Shown here piece after piece: positions 1-12,699 of a stretch of DNA of 64,000 bases. Positions within the stretch are counted from its first letter, which is position 1; the number at the start of each line of letters is the position of its first letter. Position numbers and translations under genes: made by a program. Below the pieces are notes generated by a model. The model saw only the letters and a program-made list of their open reading frames with translations, did not search any database and was not told the origin of the DNA. The stretch covers positions 1 through 64,000 of the forward strand of contig JAZAYU010001135.1 in the NCBI GenBank assembly GCA_038501625.1. The letters are read 5' to 3'. Source of the DNA: Corbicula japonica. Its lineage: Eukaryota > Mollusca > Bivalvia > Venerida > Cyrenidae.

Positions 1-300
1 AAGGACGTGAAAACTGTCGCAATGAATTTTATGTGGCATTTATAACAGTTTCTTACCAAGCTTCAATCACGTGTTTGTAGATAACCACTTAATGTACTAC
101 TTACACTCTGTATGCATATGTTCAAATAATATTGTCTCTACCTCCGTACCTCCACGGCGACAGCGCCTAGCCTTGCATAGTCACCCATCTACTGTAACTG
201 GCATCCCATGTCTGGTTTTACTTCGAATTTCAAACGTTTCTTGCTAAGCTTCAATCACATTTATAGAAGAAAATAGCTTAATTTACTTCCCCCAATCCTG
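1..300. repeat. Diverged repeat fragments
   Basis: Two copies of a short segment (49-70 and 237-258, around the shared motif aagcttcaatcac) lie 188 bp apart. Positions 153-177 match the middle of the tRNA-like SINE unit found near 3.2-3.8 kb (cacggcgacagcgcctag). No coding signal was seen. Confidence 0.5.
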
Positions 301-1679
301 ATAAGGATCCTCGTACCGTTCTATTTTTCGGTAAAAAATAACCTTTGTAACAAGAAGCGACTAGTTTATTTCCTAGCTCATCAAGCAACACAGATGGGAG
401 TCCACTGTAGATCCAGGTCTGCCTATGCTTTGTGCAGTCTGATCAGGATTTACACCATCCATTTATTGGTCAGGAATAAAACTTTATAAATCTAGACAAA
501 TCCTGGTCAAGAATAATCTTGTGAATTTTTAAAAGCATCTAGAAGAGCCCCGATCAATCTCATTGCAGCTAGTGTAGATCCAGATCAGCATGCACATACA
601 TGATGTCTGATAAGGATCCACATACTGCTTCATTTTTTTTTTGGTTAGAAATAACGCCATGAGATGATATGCGACTATTATGCATACCCTAGCTGACCAA
701 GCTGCAAGGAAGTCAGAAAAATGTACGTAGATCCAGATCATTCTGTACTTTAGTGCTGTCTGATCAGAATTTCCACCATCCACATTTGGTCAAGAATAAC
801 CTCATTAAACTAGGGAGGGCTTGCATAGATCCTGATAAGACCGATGTGTTTGTTGTCTTGTTCACTTTGGGACGAGAAGCGACTAGTTCATACCCTAGCT
901 GATAAACCACAGGGATCTGCGCTCCACAGATCCAGATCTGCCTGTACATTCATGAAGCCAGGAAGTCTTATTTGTCAGTTATAAACTTATGAATGTAGAC
1001 ATGGCCTTATCAAGAATAATCTTATAAATCTAGAAGCATTGAATGAAACCCCATTGAGACTCAATTATGTGTCAGTGTAGATCTAGATTAGCATGCACAT
1101 CCATGCCTACATATAAGGATCCTCGTACCGTTCTATTTTTCGGTCAAAAATAACCTATGTAACAAGAAGCGACTAGTTTATTTCCTAGCTCATCAAGCAA
1201 CACAGATGGGAGTCCACTGTAGATCCAGGTCTGCCTGTGCTTTGTGCAGTCTGATCAGGATTTACACCATCCATTTATTGGTCAGGAATAAAACTTTATA
1301 AATCTAGACAAATCCTGGTCAAGAATAATCTTGTGAATTTTTAAAAGCATCTAGAAGAGCCCCGATCAATCTCATTGCAGCTAGTGTAGATCCAGATCAG
1401 CATGCACATACATGATGTCTGATAAGGATCCACATACTGCTTCAATTTTTTTTGGTTAGAAATAACGCCATGAGACGATATGCGACTATTGTGCATACCC
1501 TAGCTGACCAAGCTGCAAGGAAGTCAGAAAAATGTACGTAGATCCAGATCATTCTGTACTTTAGTGCTGTCTGATCAGAATTTGCACCATCCACATTTGG
1601 TCAAGAATAATCTCATTAAACTAGGGAGGGCTTGCATAGATCCTGATAAGACCGATGTGTTTGTTGTCTTGTTCACTTT
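301..1679. repeat. Segmental tandem duplication, about 570 bp per copy
   Basis: Positions 301-868 recur at 1113-1679 with very few differences (offset 811-812). Both copies hold several 'gatccagatcagc'-type motifs in both orientations, a family I associate with clam genomes. The two copies end at the same point and then diverge. The near identity suggests a recent duplication. The short open frames here are repeated in both copies and are not protein-like. Confidence 0.85.
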
Positions 1680-2097
1680 CAGGTCATATTTAACCTTAAT
1701 ATTATTGAGCGAATGGTGCAGGATGTCTCGAATCTCCTCCAAATTTTCATCCGATTTAAAAATGTCGAATACCAATTAAGTTCGGTAAATTAAATCTTAT
1801 TTTAACGTTCTTCTCCAGTATGAACTGAATTTCGGGGAATACACTTTAAAAATAATCATAAGGGATATAATCATCAAAATCATTTCAATCTCGAACTCTA
1901 CGTTTCGGCCTACGACCTTTTTAAAACAAAATACCGATTGCCGTATATGCAAGTGTTATTTTCGTGGATTTGTTTCGGTTTTCATATTAGAGATGACAAA
2001 TAAACGGACGAAATGCATTTAGAAATAGCAATTGTTTGGATGTATTCGAGAAATGGCCATTATTACTTAGTTTTGTTTGTTTGCTTGTTTTGTTTTT

Positions 2098-2230
2098 GCT
2101 TCACGGTGCGCATGCGTATTGAGATCTCACGGTTCACGGTGCGCATGCGCAATGACATGAGCGGTTTCACGGTGCGCATGCGCTGTAGTATCACGGTTCA
2201 CGGTCCACGCTTCACGTTACACGCTGCGCG
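2098..2230. repeat. Short direct repeats of ttcacggtgcgcatgcg
   Basis: The 17-mer ttcacggtgcgcatgcg occurs three times between about 2100 and 2182, followed by degenerate copies (ttcacggtcc, ttcacgttacacgctgcgcg). It is GC-rich against AT-rich surroundings and contains the palindrome gcgcatgcgc. It abuts the broken end of the Ty3 remnant. Its role is unknown. Confidence 0.7.
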
Positions 2231-2280
2231 AGCGTTATCGTTCGTCGCAATGTTTCTCACGCAAAATCGGGGAACCGAAT

Positions 2281-3203
2281 CGCAGGCTTAGCTGTATGCC
2301 CATACAGCGCTCCATAAGGCGCTGAATCGTGGCTGGTGCGTTAGTAAGGCCAAAAGCCATACGATTACACTCCAAGAATCCTAGAGGACCAACCTGAAAA
2401 GCAGTTTTAGGCTTGTCTTCTTCCTTAATGACAAACTGCCAATAATCTGAGCGTAGGTCGATTTTAGAAAAGAATCGGGAGCCTACAAGAGAATCAATGG
2501 TCTCTTCAATACGGGGAGAGCATATGCATCCTTTATGGTGCGGCTGTTTAATTTGCGGTAATCAATACAAAACCGCCAAGAGCCATCCTTCTTCCGTATC
2601 AAGACAATATTTGAAGAAAATGGGCTATGAGATTCCTGTGTGGCACCAGCCTCGAGCATGTCTTTAAAATGCTGTCTGACCTCCTCGAACATACTTGGCG
2701 GAATCCTTCGGTAGGGCTCTTTGAACGGAGTTGGGTCGGCCAAATGAATTCCGTGTTCCACTAAATTGATGCATCCCAAATCAGTGGGCCCAGAAGAAAA
2801 TATATGCCTCTTATTACTAAGGAAAGCCCTTGCCTCGTCATGCTGGCATTTAGTAAGACCTTCTGTGGGTATAGAAATACCAGTCATCTAAAGATTTATC
2901 TTGATTATGGGTTTTCTTTATCTGCTCTTCTAAAGGATCGAGGGATCTAAGAACCTCCACATCCCGCAAATTACACAGGGATGTCTTAGGAAAAATACTT
3001 GAAGGTCGATCATTTATATTACATACCCTTACGGGAATCCTACAAAATGATTTGTTCGGCTCCACTTTTACAACTCTAGGGCAAACGTTCAATTATAAAG
3101 AGTCATTTGGTTCAGTGATTCCCGAAACCATATTCCCAGTGGCACGAACTTTACCAGCGACGGTCACCGTCTCAAAGGGTTTATCAATAATCACTCTTTC
3201 GTT
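2281..3203 (-). pseudogene. Ty3-type retrotransposon pol fragment (linker plus reverse transcriptase)
   Basis: On the minus strand the translation runs from the protease-RT linker (about 3200-2890) into a typical Ty3/Metaviridae RT. Visible RT blocks are PYRRIPPSMFEEVRQH, IVLIRKKDGSWRFCIDYRKL and, after a frame change near 2490, FFSKIDLRSDYWQ followed by GFLECNRMAFGLTNAPATIQ. The YxDD catalytic block that should follow is absent because the element stops at about 2281. An in-frame stop sits near 3095 and a frame change near 2490, so this copy is dead. Known RT families give the name; the break points are read from the sequence. Confidence 0.9.
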
Positions 3204-3838
3204 CAAATGATAGTGCCTCTAGCTGGGAGCGAACCCGCACCGTCACGGCGACAGCGCCTAGCCCTGCAATTCCTGCGACGTAACCAATTGAGCTAACCGG
3301 GACAACCCCCCCCCCCAAAAAAAAAAGGTTGATCGGATAGCCCTGATATACGTAACAATCACTGCATGACATCGGTAACGGGTTATTTTTTCTGATAACC
3401 GTACTGACTATATGTACGGGGAGACGTTTTACGGCCGCCACACTGCACAAATATCGCTACTATGAATTTCAAATGATAGTGCCTCTAGCTGGGAGCGAAC
3501 CCGCACAGTCACGGCGACCACGCCTAGCCCTGCAATTCCTGCGAGGTAACCAATTGAGTTTACCGGGACAACCCCAAAAAAGGTTGATCGGATAGACCTG
3601 GTATATGTAACAATCACTGAACGACATCGGTAACGGGTTATTTTACTGATAACAGTACTGACTATATGTACGGGAAGAAGTTTTACGGCCGCCACACTGC
3701 ACAAATAGCGCTACTGTGAATTTCAAATGATAGTGCCTCTAGCTGGGAGCGAACCCGCACCGTCACGGCGACAGCGCATAGCCCTGCAATTCCTGCGAGG
3801 TAACCAATTGAGCTAACCGGGACAACTCCCAAAAAGGT
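3204..3838 (-). repeat. Three tandem tRNA-like SINE units
   Basis: Three copies start at 3204, 3470 and 3724, spaced 266 and 254 bp. Read on the minus strand each has a tRNA-like head: an A-box-like tagctcaattggtta and a B-box-like gggttcgctcccag about 60 nt apart. The acceptor arms do not pair and the anticodon region is interrupted, so these are SINE heads rather than working tRNA genes. The array splits the Ty3 remnant between its protease and pol parts, so it arrived later. Confidence 0.75.
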
Positions 3839-3841
3839 TGA

Positions 3842-4204
3842 TCAGAAGAATGAAGAAGTGACTGGAAGGCTCGAACCCTCAGACAGGTAAGAAAACGCAT
3901 CTTTCAGTGCTGTAGGGATACCTGTTGACCTTAACGACCTAATATGATTCAAGATGTTAGTGCCCACTTTAAATGGTACAGACAAAGAATACGAAGTGTC
4001 AGGTACAATTAAAAGTGGCACCGAAAAGGTAGGACGGTCAAGGTTAGGTACGGTAATCTCAAGAACACTATACCCCAGGTAAGGAATCTTAGATCCATTT
4101 GCCCCAGTTACATCAAGACTAAAATCAGAAAGGTCGTGTAAACTGGGCTTAGTGTTAAGATTTAAAAATGTTGACTCAGAAAGGGTTAAAATCATAGATC
4201 CCAT
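3842..4204 (-). pseudogene. Ty3-type retropepsin region, catalytic motif lost
   Basis: A minus-strand open stretch of about 120 codons resembles the aspartyl protease plus linker of Ty3-type elements (SMILTLSESTF, then ILEITVPNL-like and PLLIVPDTSYSL segments). The expected D-T/S-G at the start reads F-M-G, so the catalytic aspartate is gone. It is joined directly to gag at about 4204 with no zinc knuckle between, which indicates an internal deletion. Downstream it is cut by the SINE array. Confidence 0.7.
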
Positions 4205-4998
4205 AAACGATTTCTAAGCATCCTGTTACGTGTAGGTCTGTCAATGGAATCGGGTACCCTACTCAATAGTCTCTCCAATCTCAAGCTGAAATCAGCCACC
4301 TATTCACTATCTCTCTGATGCTCACTATAAAACTGCTCCTTGAGGTTCTCCTCCGACTGCATTTTACCATATATACCTTCTAGCTCAGTAAGGATGTCCA
4401 TGACAGAGGCATACTCACCTTAATGCAGCAAAACACCACGAGCTGTACCCTTAAGGGATTTACGTATGGCCTCCCTTATAACATGCATGGGATAAATATT
4501 CTCATCAATGAGACAGTGAACATCGTATCTCCAAATTTCAAACAGATAAGCAGTTCCCTTTTCCTCACCAGAAAAAGAAGGAAGTTCTGGAAAACGATGG
4601 TGAACATATTACGATCTACCACTAAGGTTGGCAAATACTGGAGACTGGGGTAAAATACTCTCTTCGGGTTTAGGAGGGAATAGGAGGCCGCCATTTTGGC
4701 TCACGAGCACTAGGTAGTCTGGTGTAAGTGGCTTCCAAACTCTCACGGAGGTATTCTCGAACCGGTGTGTGATTAGTGTCAAACTGGACTGCACCAGGAT
4801 GACCAGGAGCTGGAGAACTGGTAATTTCCTCGACTTTAAAAAGTCCTGATCTACGTAGCTCGTAGCGAAATATCTCAGCTCACACACTGGAAAATCAATT
4901 GATTCTGTGTCGTCTCCATCTGCTATTGTGCCGGATACAAAAGGACACGACAAAAGAATAATAACCAAAATCAGACAGTTAAATATCAAATCAAACAC
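4205..4998 (-). pseudogene. Ty3-type gag capsid remnant
   Basis: The minus strand reads FPELPSFSGEEKG, WRYDVHCLIDE, AIRKSLKGTARGVLLH, then after a stop DILTELEGIYGKM and FSLRLERLLSRVPDSI. This is the capsid pattern of Ty3-type gags that gave rise to the PNMA-like family. Stops interrupt it near 4606, 4420 and 4295. The part above 4650 is open back to 4998 but is less clearly gag. No LTR was found on either side. Together with the pol pieces this is one decayed element spanning 2281-4998. Confidence 0.75.
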
Positions 4999-5396
4999 TT
5001 CGTCCTATGACTAGACACCACTCCTTGTCACCGCAATCAAAGCAACGAACTGTTAATAAAAGAGAAAATGCAAATGGGGTACATAGAATTCGGGATTCTG
5101 GTGATGGCCTCCTACTGCACTATACTCATCAGTCACAAATGAACTTTAATCAAATATGACAATATGACTCACAGAAATCAGCCTTTATATGATGGTCATA
5201 AAGTTCACTTTAGAACACAAGAGTCGAATAGTTGAATTCAGGAAATGAAAGAGTGTTCAGATATTAAAGCAAATCGCATTCAAGTCAGATATGTGGTGGT
5301 GGTCCTACAGTACACCATACAAATTTAACACCCAAGTCCACAACTGAAACTGAAATTTAATCACACAGAATTCAGATTTGTGAAGGTGGTAACATA

Positions 5397-5575
5397 GTAC
5401 ACCATACTATTAAACATGTGGTAGTGGTCATATAGTACACCATACTATTAAACAACTGTGATGGTGAAGACGAAACACCATACTATTAACAACTGGGATG
5501 GTAAAGACAGTACACCATACTATTAACAACTGGGATGGTGAAGACAGTACACCATACTATTTTTCAGTATGGTGT
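5397..5575. repeat. 37-bp minisatellite ending in a 10-bp hairpin
   Basis: Units of agtacaccatactattaa and following bases repeat every 37 bp in the later copies (caccatact at 5476, 5513 and 5550), with more diverged copies before. The last unit ends in a perfect hairpin at 5549-5575: acaccatact, a 7-nt loop, agtatggtgt. Confidence 0.8.
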
Positions 5576-5579
5576 CACC

Positions 5580-7138
5580 AGCAAACAATACACTGGAATT
5601 TAACAGACCTCTAATGCATGCCAGTCTCTGCTTTTAAAGCCCTGCAAAATAGTGAAATGAAATTTCAAAGTTTTACTATATCCAAAAAGAACACCATACC
5701 ATGCCCAGGAGAGATTCTTTACAAGTAGAGCACCACTGCTATGATGCACTAACTATAAATTCAAAATCTGAATTAAATTCAGAATATCAGAGAAGAAACA
5801 ACAACAAACACTACACTTTATTTCATTATTTATATTTTAGTCAGGATCATTTCACTTTACCTGTCCTTAGTTCTTCTCAAAGTGCATCTTCACTGCAAAA
5901 AATCTTCTCAGAGAATGGCTATGAAATAAGTTAAGCATGAACAGTTTATTCTCTTACAAGAATAAACATTTCACACCTAATATTCAAAACTTAAACTTTC
6001 AAACCATGTCTTTTTTACTGTGAACAATCTTTATTGGGTTTACTTCTTAGTAGACCCAATTCCAAGCAGTTACATCAAACTTCCACAAAGATTGCCAGCA
6101 AAATATCATATATTATTCTTGCAACCAAAAAATATATTTGATATTAACAGATTTATCATTCCAGAATTGTGCAACCAGTGTGCCCTATGCAGCAAAACAT
6201 GTGAGTTGTTTTCAAATACAATCTACAATCAACCAACAGTACAAGAGTAACTACACCTAAAACTAACCACTGCTCAGAGTCCTAATTCCTCAGAGAATTA
6301 GCTTTTTTTAAGCAGCCTACATACAGTCTATTATAGATACACAATCAATAACATTTAATTATATGTAAAACACACACAAATATTTTAGTCTGGGCCTCTC
6401 CAACAATATCAATATCTCAAAAATTATGTTCCTTTATTCAATGTATCTGAATGACTAGTTAGTAAGAGGTTAGTTTGCGCAACAACACCAGTTCTTGTGC
6501 TCTGTAAACTCACACCATCATTCTATCAATAGGTGTACAGGTGACCCCAGTTCTGTTAAGTTGTCAAAATCACACAACACAATCTGAAAATCAGTTTAAA
6601 ATTTAAAATACACTGTTAAATGAAATAAACATCAAACAAAACTTACATTTAGCTCACAAATTTCAAATATTTTCATAAAATTAAAAAGGTATTCACTGAA
6701 GAAGTCCTTAATCACTAAAATAAAACACTATCCTAAATGTCAACACAACTTTCTGAAATTCTACTTTCACTTTCGAATTCCGGGATTCAATGTCAAATTT
6801 GACAGATGTCAAATGGTATCCGACTGCGAGATCCAACGGCGATATTGATTATATGGGTAGGTACCTTAAATCAGTTTTGTAAATTAATAGCACTGGATCC
6901 AGATTTAAAATTATGCAAACTTATATGTTCTTGCAAGATATAAATCAACAATTTGTAAAACCGATCCTCTGTTTACAACCGGTGTGACGTCAATCGGGTT
7001 ACTCGCTGCATTCGCACCCTCAAATGGTCGACCCCAAACAATTCTGCTTGTGCCAAAAGTCTACACTGGCCACCAGTGTCGCAGTCCAATGGGTTCTGAC
7101 TTCCAGAACGTGCAGGAATCGCTATGCGTCTGGCATGT
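5580..7138. other. No recognisable gene
   Basis: This stretch is AT-rich. Open frames of up to about 77 codons occur at 5701-5934 and 6020-6250, but I recognise no domain and see no splice context. A perfect 14-bp palindrome, tgtcaaatttgaca, lies at 6791-6804. Confidence 0.5.
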
Positions 7139-7410
7139 AAAGGCACGCAATATCACAATATAATATTGGTAAAAGAAGAAAAAACAAGGCGCTAGCCTTC
7201 ATAGATTTCTAATCGTGCAATGCAAATATCAAGACATAATACAACAACAGGACAATTTGAAATGAATGCATAATGAACATAATGAATGAAGTAATGAAAC
7301 AAATAAAAATTTACCCATAAAGGCACGCAATATCACAATATAATATTGGTAAAACCAAGAATAAAAACAAGGCGCTAGCCATCATAGATTTCTAATTGTG
7401 AAATGCGCAT
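7139..7410. repeat. Tandem duplication with 180-bp offset
   Basis: The segment starting taaaggcacgcaatatcaca at 7139 recurs at 7319. Both copies continue through caaggcgctagcc and catagatttctaat with small differences. Confidence 0.8.
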
Positions 7411-7903
7411 GCGTGCAGGTGTAGAGCGGGAAAATTAAATTATCGAAGCCTGTCACACACACAGTGTCTAAGCGTACAGATAACCGAAACGGAAGTTGCT
7501 GATCTGTACGCCGGTGATCACATAGTTGCTTACAGAAAAACACGCGACATCGGTTTTTTATTTGTAAAATATATTGAAATTAAACGTTCTTTTTGCAGAA
7601 ATTATTTCTATAATAAGTACATCGTTGATAAATAGTCTTACTGTGATCTTGAAGTCTTGAACTAACGGCTAGTTAAGTTGCAATCTGTAATCTTTTCACA
7701 CTTGATCAGTACAAAATGGGGAAAAAGAGTGGAGAAAATCCGCATTTGTGATCTTATATTTTATAATGTATATATTGGAAAGGTATATATTTGACTTCCC
7801 GTGAAAGAAAAATCATTTTCAACGCTCACAAAATGCGTTGAACGGTGCTTGAACGAATTAGCACCGAGAAAATGGTCTTTCTGTGCAGCAACCGAAAGTG
7901 ACA

Positions 7904-8991
7904 AGACTGTACGCAAAGTTGCATTACTTCAATGTCAGACTGTACGAACAGTTGCGATCATAAGTGCATTATATACTGATCAACTGAAAAGAATCAATGA
8001 AGCAAGAACTTGTTAAAGGAATCAATCAACCAAATCTAATGTATTATGTATCAAAAACAAAACCTTATATGATCAAATTTTAGAACTGACAAGCAAGTTT
8101 TGAGCTATAAATTGTTTTTTTACTCTGATCTACTGTTGAACCATATGAACGAATTGGTACACTTGGAAAATAAGACACCGATAATTGCTAGAAATCCTAA
8201 ATCCCCTGAATGTGACATTAAATAAAACCTAGTATAAACCTGCTGAAATCCCTGCCGGTGTTGGCAAAAATATACATTATGCACAAATATTATCCAATAT
8301 CATAAAGACTTTAACAATCTGGTCTTTAACAGGAAATTTCCATTAAGTGGTTTCAGATTTTGAAATCCAACACTTCGTGACTGAGTTAAGTTAGTCTACA
8401 ATTACGTCTGCAACTGCTAAGAATTTCATGTTTAAGGTAGTTAAAATGTCGAGTTGGATTTCATTTTGGCCGACTTTCTTTGTTAGATTTCAGGGATTAT
8501 GTTAATCTGATTGGAGCATTCTATGAAATCTTTAGAAACTATGGTTGAAGTACTAACGCGTATTTGTCTACTGTTCGCATTTCAGAGAAGAAATGAAAAC
8601 ATTACAGCGGGCATCTACATATCTTACACGGTCTTACCACTGATATAGTTCGGTTGGAATATAGTCGTTTTTTTCACGCCTCCTTTCATAAAGAACTAAC
8701 AAGAGATTTAAAAACAAATCTGATATCGAAAAAGAAGCCAAGATCAGTTATTTGTTTATACAATTGTATTATTAAAAGAATGAGCAAATTTGTTGAAAAA
8801 ATATGCATTTTTCAGGTTCTCGTGCAAGAATTATTAAGGTTAACTGAAGCTAAAATGATAACCTGTCGATATAACCAGAAAGCATTAACTGGAACGATAA
8901 ACTGTTAATGATCTGTTTGACAACTATGCGTACAGATGTTAGGCATCTGTTAACAACTAACGATCGCGTACAGTTGCAACTATGCGTACAG
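7904..8991. repeat. Inverted repeat pair, possible MITE ends
   Basis: gactgtacgcaaagttgca (7904-7922) is matched in inverse at the right side (reverse complement of about 8973-8991, gactgtacgcatagttgca). Further gtacg-containing motifs lie just inside both. The interior of about 1.05 kb has no recognised gene. No target duplication was resolved. Confidence 0.45.
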
Positions 8992-9127
8992 TCTTATCAT
9001 TTACAGAGACATAAAGAAAGAATCATTTTCTCGTTGCTTAGTCGTTCAAACTCAGGTCAACGAAGTACACAAGTTGAATAAATGAATTTTCTCCCATACC
9101 AACACAAATATGGTCCAAAATCTGTTT

Positions 9128-9290
9128 ATGCATAGGCATAATTATCAGACTGCCTTTATCAGGCTTAATATTAATGTGAGCATAAAAACAACAAGATCCT
9201 TTATTCCACTTAATTAAGCATAAGCATAAATATCAGGCTGCCTTTATGAGGTTGAGTATTTCTGTGAGCATAAAACGGCGAGCGTCTGGA
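9128..9290. repeat. Two-copy direct repeat
   Basis: gcataattatcagactgcctt and the following roughly 50 nt recur about 92 bp later as gcataaatatcaggctgcctt, both ending gtgagcataaaa. The copies are clearly diverged. Confidence 0.65.
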
Positions 9291-9439
9291 TTCACCTTGA
9301 AATAATTCTATTACAAAACCACATATCGTCTTAATACACCTCTGCTTTGCTTTAGATATGAGTATAGTTTTGTTTGTCTCAGAAAAGTTAATGTCCAGAA
9401 ATACACACAGAAATACACACAGTGCTGTGTTGTTTCTTA

Positions 9440-9540
9440 TCATAGCTACGGGCAAGAAAAACTCTGAGTGCTTCAGTACCTCTCAGCACAGCTACGGGCA
9501 AGAGAAACTCTGAGTGTTTCAGTACCTCTCAGCACAGTTT
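9440..9540. repeat. 46-bp minisatellite, two copies
   Basis: The unit gctacgggcaagaaaaactc starts at 9445 and 9491, 46 bp apart, with ttcagtacctctcagcaca between. The same 46-bp family appears as a five-copy array at 23.2-23.4 kb. Confidence 0.8.
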
Positions 9541-9655
9541 ATCTTAATAGATGAATATACTATAACACTGCGAGATGTCTGCAATTATACAAGTAGTGTT
9601 CACCATAACGCAGAACAAAATATTGCAGATTTAATTCGTGTTCAAAGTACCGTTT

Positions 9656-9817
9656 GAAACGGAAAACACAGTCCTACCCCTTAATTTAATTTCTAATTAA
9701 GATATTTTCAACATAAAATGTTTCTCACATAGATTGTATGGTCAATTTGGCAAAACGAATTTTGAAGATATATTTTAAAATAAAAAAATTAACGGGTAGG
9801 ACCCTGTTTTCCGTTTC
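9656..9817. repeat. 28-bp inverted repeats, MITE-like
   Basis: Left arm 9656-9683 (gaaacggaaaacacagtcct...) and right arm 9790-9817 (...accctgttttccgtttc) are imperfect reverse complements around an AT-rich core of about 106 bp. They could form a long hairpin or be the ends of a small non-autonomous DNA element. Confidence 0.65.
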
Positions 9818-10524
9818 GGACTCATTTAAGTCAAAGGACGGCCCATCTTTAAGACAAAATTAATTCTTCTAGTTAAAAAAAATTCAAAATAAATACTTCT
9901 ATTATAGCCACGAATGATATCTTTAAGATGTAAAAGGAATTTCGAAGATATCTTAGGAAATCGAAAAGTTAAAGGAATGACGGTGTTCTTCTTTTTGGCC
10001 GTACTTTATTTTACGACCGGGCCGTGTTTTAAACCTGTCCGTATTTTAAACTCGGATTTTTACAGGCATCTCCATCGCACAAATACACGATGACGTAGTT
10101 GTGTTCTGTCAAAAACGCTCTACTGGGTTGTTTCCGTATTGTTTGACGCTTACGAGCATTAAATCTCACTCGAAAATCACGTTCTACCAGCATTAGGTTT
10201 TGTACTTTCGGTTTGCAAGCAGGGATTTCCCAAAACGTCACGTGACCGGAAATTGTTTTTTTTTAAATTACTTTCTTTCTTGATATGGTATATGTCGAAA
10301 TGTTTGTCCTCTATAACATGTTTTGAACTATTTTAACTTTTAACCTTAAATTTATTAATTTATTTTGTGTTATTTGGTAAAATTACATTTTTCACCGGGA
10401 AAAAGCGATAACTACGGCCGCGACCGAACTGTGGCGGTATCGACCGAAGCTCATCAGGGGAAGCTTTCCTTAATTATTAATATATTTTTGTGAGCATATT
10501 GTGAGACAGCACACCGTATTACAT

Positions 10525-10780
10525 AAAGAAATAGATGGGAAAGAACAATGGACGCCACCGAAAAGGACACATATCAAAATATTGCAGGCTCGGTTTGATC
10601 GAGATGTTCATTGGCAGTAAGGTAAATGCATAATACTATCCACGGCGCCCAAGCGTTATTTCTCAAATGTTCGGTATGATATACATCAAACTTGTCACAG
10701 AAAATGACGTTTGCGAGTTAATACCCCTAAAACAAGGTTGTTAACTGTTTCAGATCGGATTTATTGACTCTCGAAGTAAA
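10525..10780 (+). repeat. Dispersed repeat with 'atattgcaggctcggtttga', copy 1
   Basis: The motif aaatattgcaggctcggttt is followed by a segment including aaaatgacgtttgcgagtta and cggatttattgactctcgaa. Related copies lie at 22285-22365, 23693-23935 and 59040-59095 in this window. It shows no coding signal; the ends of the family are not resolved. Confidence 0.7.
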
Positions 10781-11972
10781 AAATTTTTTTTTGTGAGTTG
10801 GCAGCTCGGAAAGGGGTTTGATGAGTGCTAAATAATTGCTTCACAATGGTCAGTTTTGGGACAAAACATAAAGGAAATATATGACAATGTTGGTAAATGT
10901 TTGCTTTAATGCATCATAAAGAAAACACATTATTTCAAATATGTTTAGGTGCTTCTTTAGGTTATAGACCACTAAATATTGGTGATCAGGCCTCTTAATA
11001 ATTTTGTGTAGGGAATTTGCGGACTAGTTACAGGAAGTCAAGCCTGTTTGGTAGAAAATGAAAATAAATATTTTAAAAAGAAAATTATTTTGAGAAAATA
11101 TAATGATTTTGTAGTAATTTGAATACAAATAATATGAAATTGATAATGAAAAAAAAGTGAAATTCAACTTTAAAAATAGCTATCATTTTTGACAGAATGT
11201 AAACAAAAGTTCCGCAGAGACTGGGGTGATACACTTCTGGCTAAAGTGCCGAAAAAGTTTATTGGTCATGCTATGGTGGAATTGGTATTTTATGGTGTGT
11301 CTAGGTTGGTTCTCTTGAGAATTGTATGATTTTAAGGGCTTGACCCAATAGTAAATTCAGAAATTGATGAAAGGTTATAATGGAAGTCTATGGAAATCGA
11401 ATTAGTGATGTATAACCTAAATTGACTGATGAAGTACAGACATGCGCAGTGAAACAGTCAATTGCCAATAGTATTTCATGCTACACTGCCAGGTGTATTT
11501 GTTTCCTATCTGCAGTTCATGACCCCAGAAACTCACCCCCGGTATTTTCAAATTTTGACAGTTAAGGTGGTATCATTTGTCACAATATACTGTTAAAGTT
11601 GGGGGGAGTGTGGTGTCCTATTTTCATAAAATTTCATGTTATTTAATAATTAAAAATATTCTTATTGCTTCAGATATCATTTATAGAGCATATAAATGTT
11701 ACAGGTCAATCAGGAATTATAAAAAAATAGAAATATGAAACAATTTCTCTCACTGAGTGTAGCCTTATTGCCGGGAGTCCAAACTTCCAAATTATCCACT
11801 ATAGTATAAAACTACAGTCATAGGAAGGTTGTCCATTTCAAGGTTAACAATGTCTTAGAATTTAGTTCAATAAACTTTACTAGAACAATTGAAAAACATG
11901 TTTCTCCCAGTGACTACAAAAGGAAAATTTGACATTCATGTTTGCATTGTTTATAACTATTGTTCTAGTAAT
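10781..11972. other. AT-rich stretch, no gene seen
   Basis: There are homopolymer-rich segments and no domain-like translation on either strand. Confidence 0.45.
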
Positions 11973-12062
11973 GTTTCATTTAATGGCATTTTGCCGTAAT
12001 TGAGATTTTGATAATTTTCTTTTCTATCGATGAACATCATTGGGAGGAGTGTGGTAAGCCCT
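11973..12062 (+). repeat. Single end of the foldback family found at 44.8-45.5 kb
   Basis: gtttcatttaatggcatttt to gggaggagtgtggtaagccct matches the right arm of the foldback element at 45.44-45.54 kb with moderate divergence. No matching inverse arm is close by, so this is a truncated copy. Confidence 0.65.
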
Positions 12063-12699
12063 AAACAACGTGATATTCGAGTTTGTCGCGGAAAAAATCG
12101 GACAGTGACGTCAAATCGCGGCTAAAATACCATTCTAACTTTATGCTAAATAAAATAACAACTAAAATGTCACAAAATATGACCGAAGGTACCTTTTCCC
12201 GTGGCGTGCCCCAATTATTGTACTAATACGCTCTAAAGACATGTATAGTGTGATATTGTTGAGTATCTTGTATGATTTTCTTCAATATGTTCGCTCTAAA
12301 ATCATACAGTATGGTTTTGTTGAGAAATAATATGCATCATCATATGTTTTTTATTTTTTATGATTTTTATACATTGACAACTCTCTTGATTATTGATTTG
12401 ATCTGAAAGGTGCCTGGTCACCTATCAGGACGAAAATAAAAAAAAAGATAATTTAGACTGAAAAATAAAAAAAATGTGACCAAGGTAATTGAGTATTATT
12501 CTTACACAGTCAACGTACGAGTGAATATTTTTAAAGCCGCAATTTCGTTACAAAATTCACTCACAACAGGTCATTAATGGAATTGATGAGTCAAATTATC
12601 GGCGAAATTGACTCCTTTTCAGTCATTCCCATATGTTAAATTAGATGTGCAAAAAAGATGAAATGTTATTTAAGCAACTTTTTATATCTTTGAAAAATC

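Noticed and set aside
3204..3838. tRNA genes
   Set aside because: A- and B-box-like motifs exist but acceptor stems do not pair and the arms are interrupted; SINE-derived.
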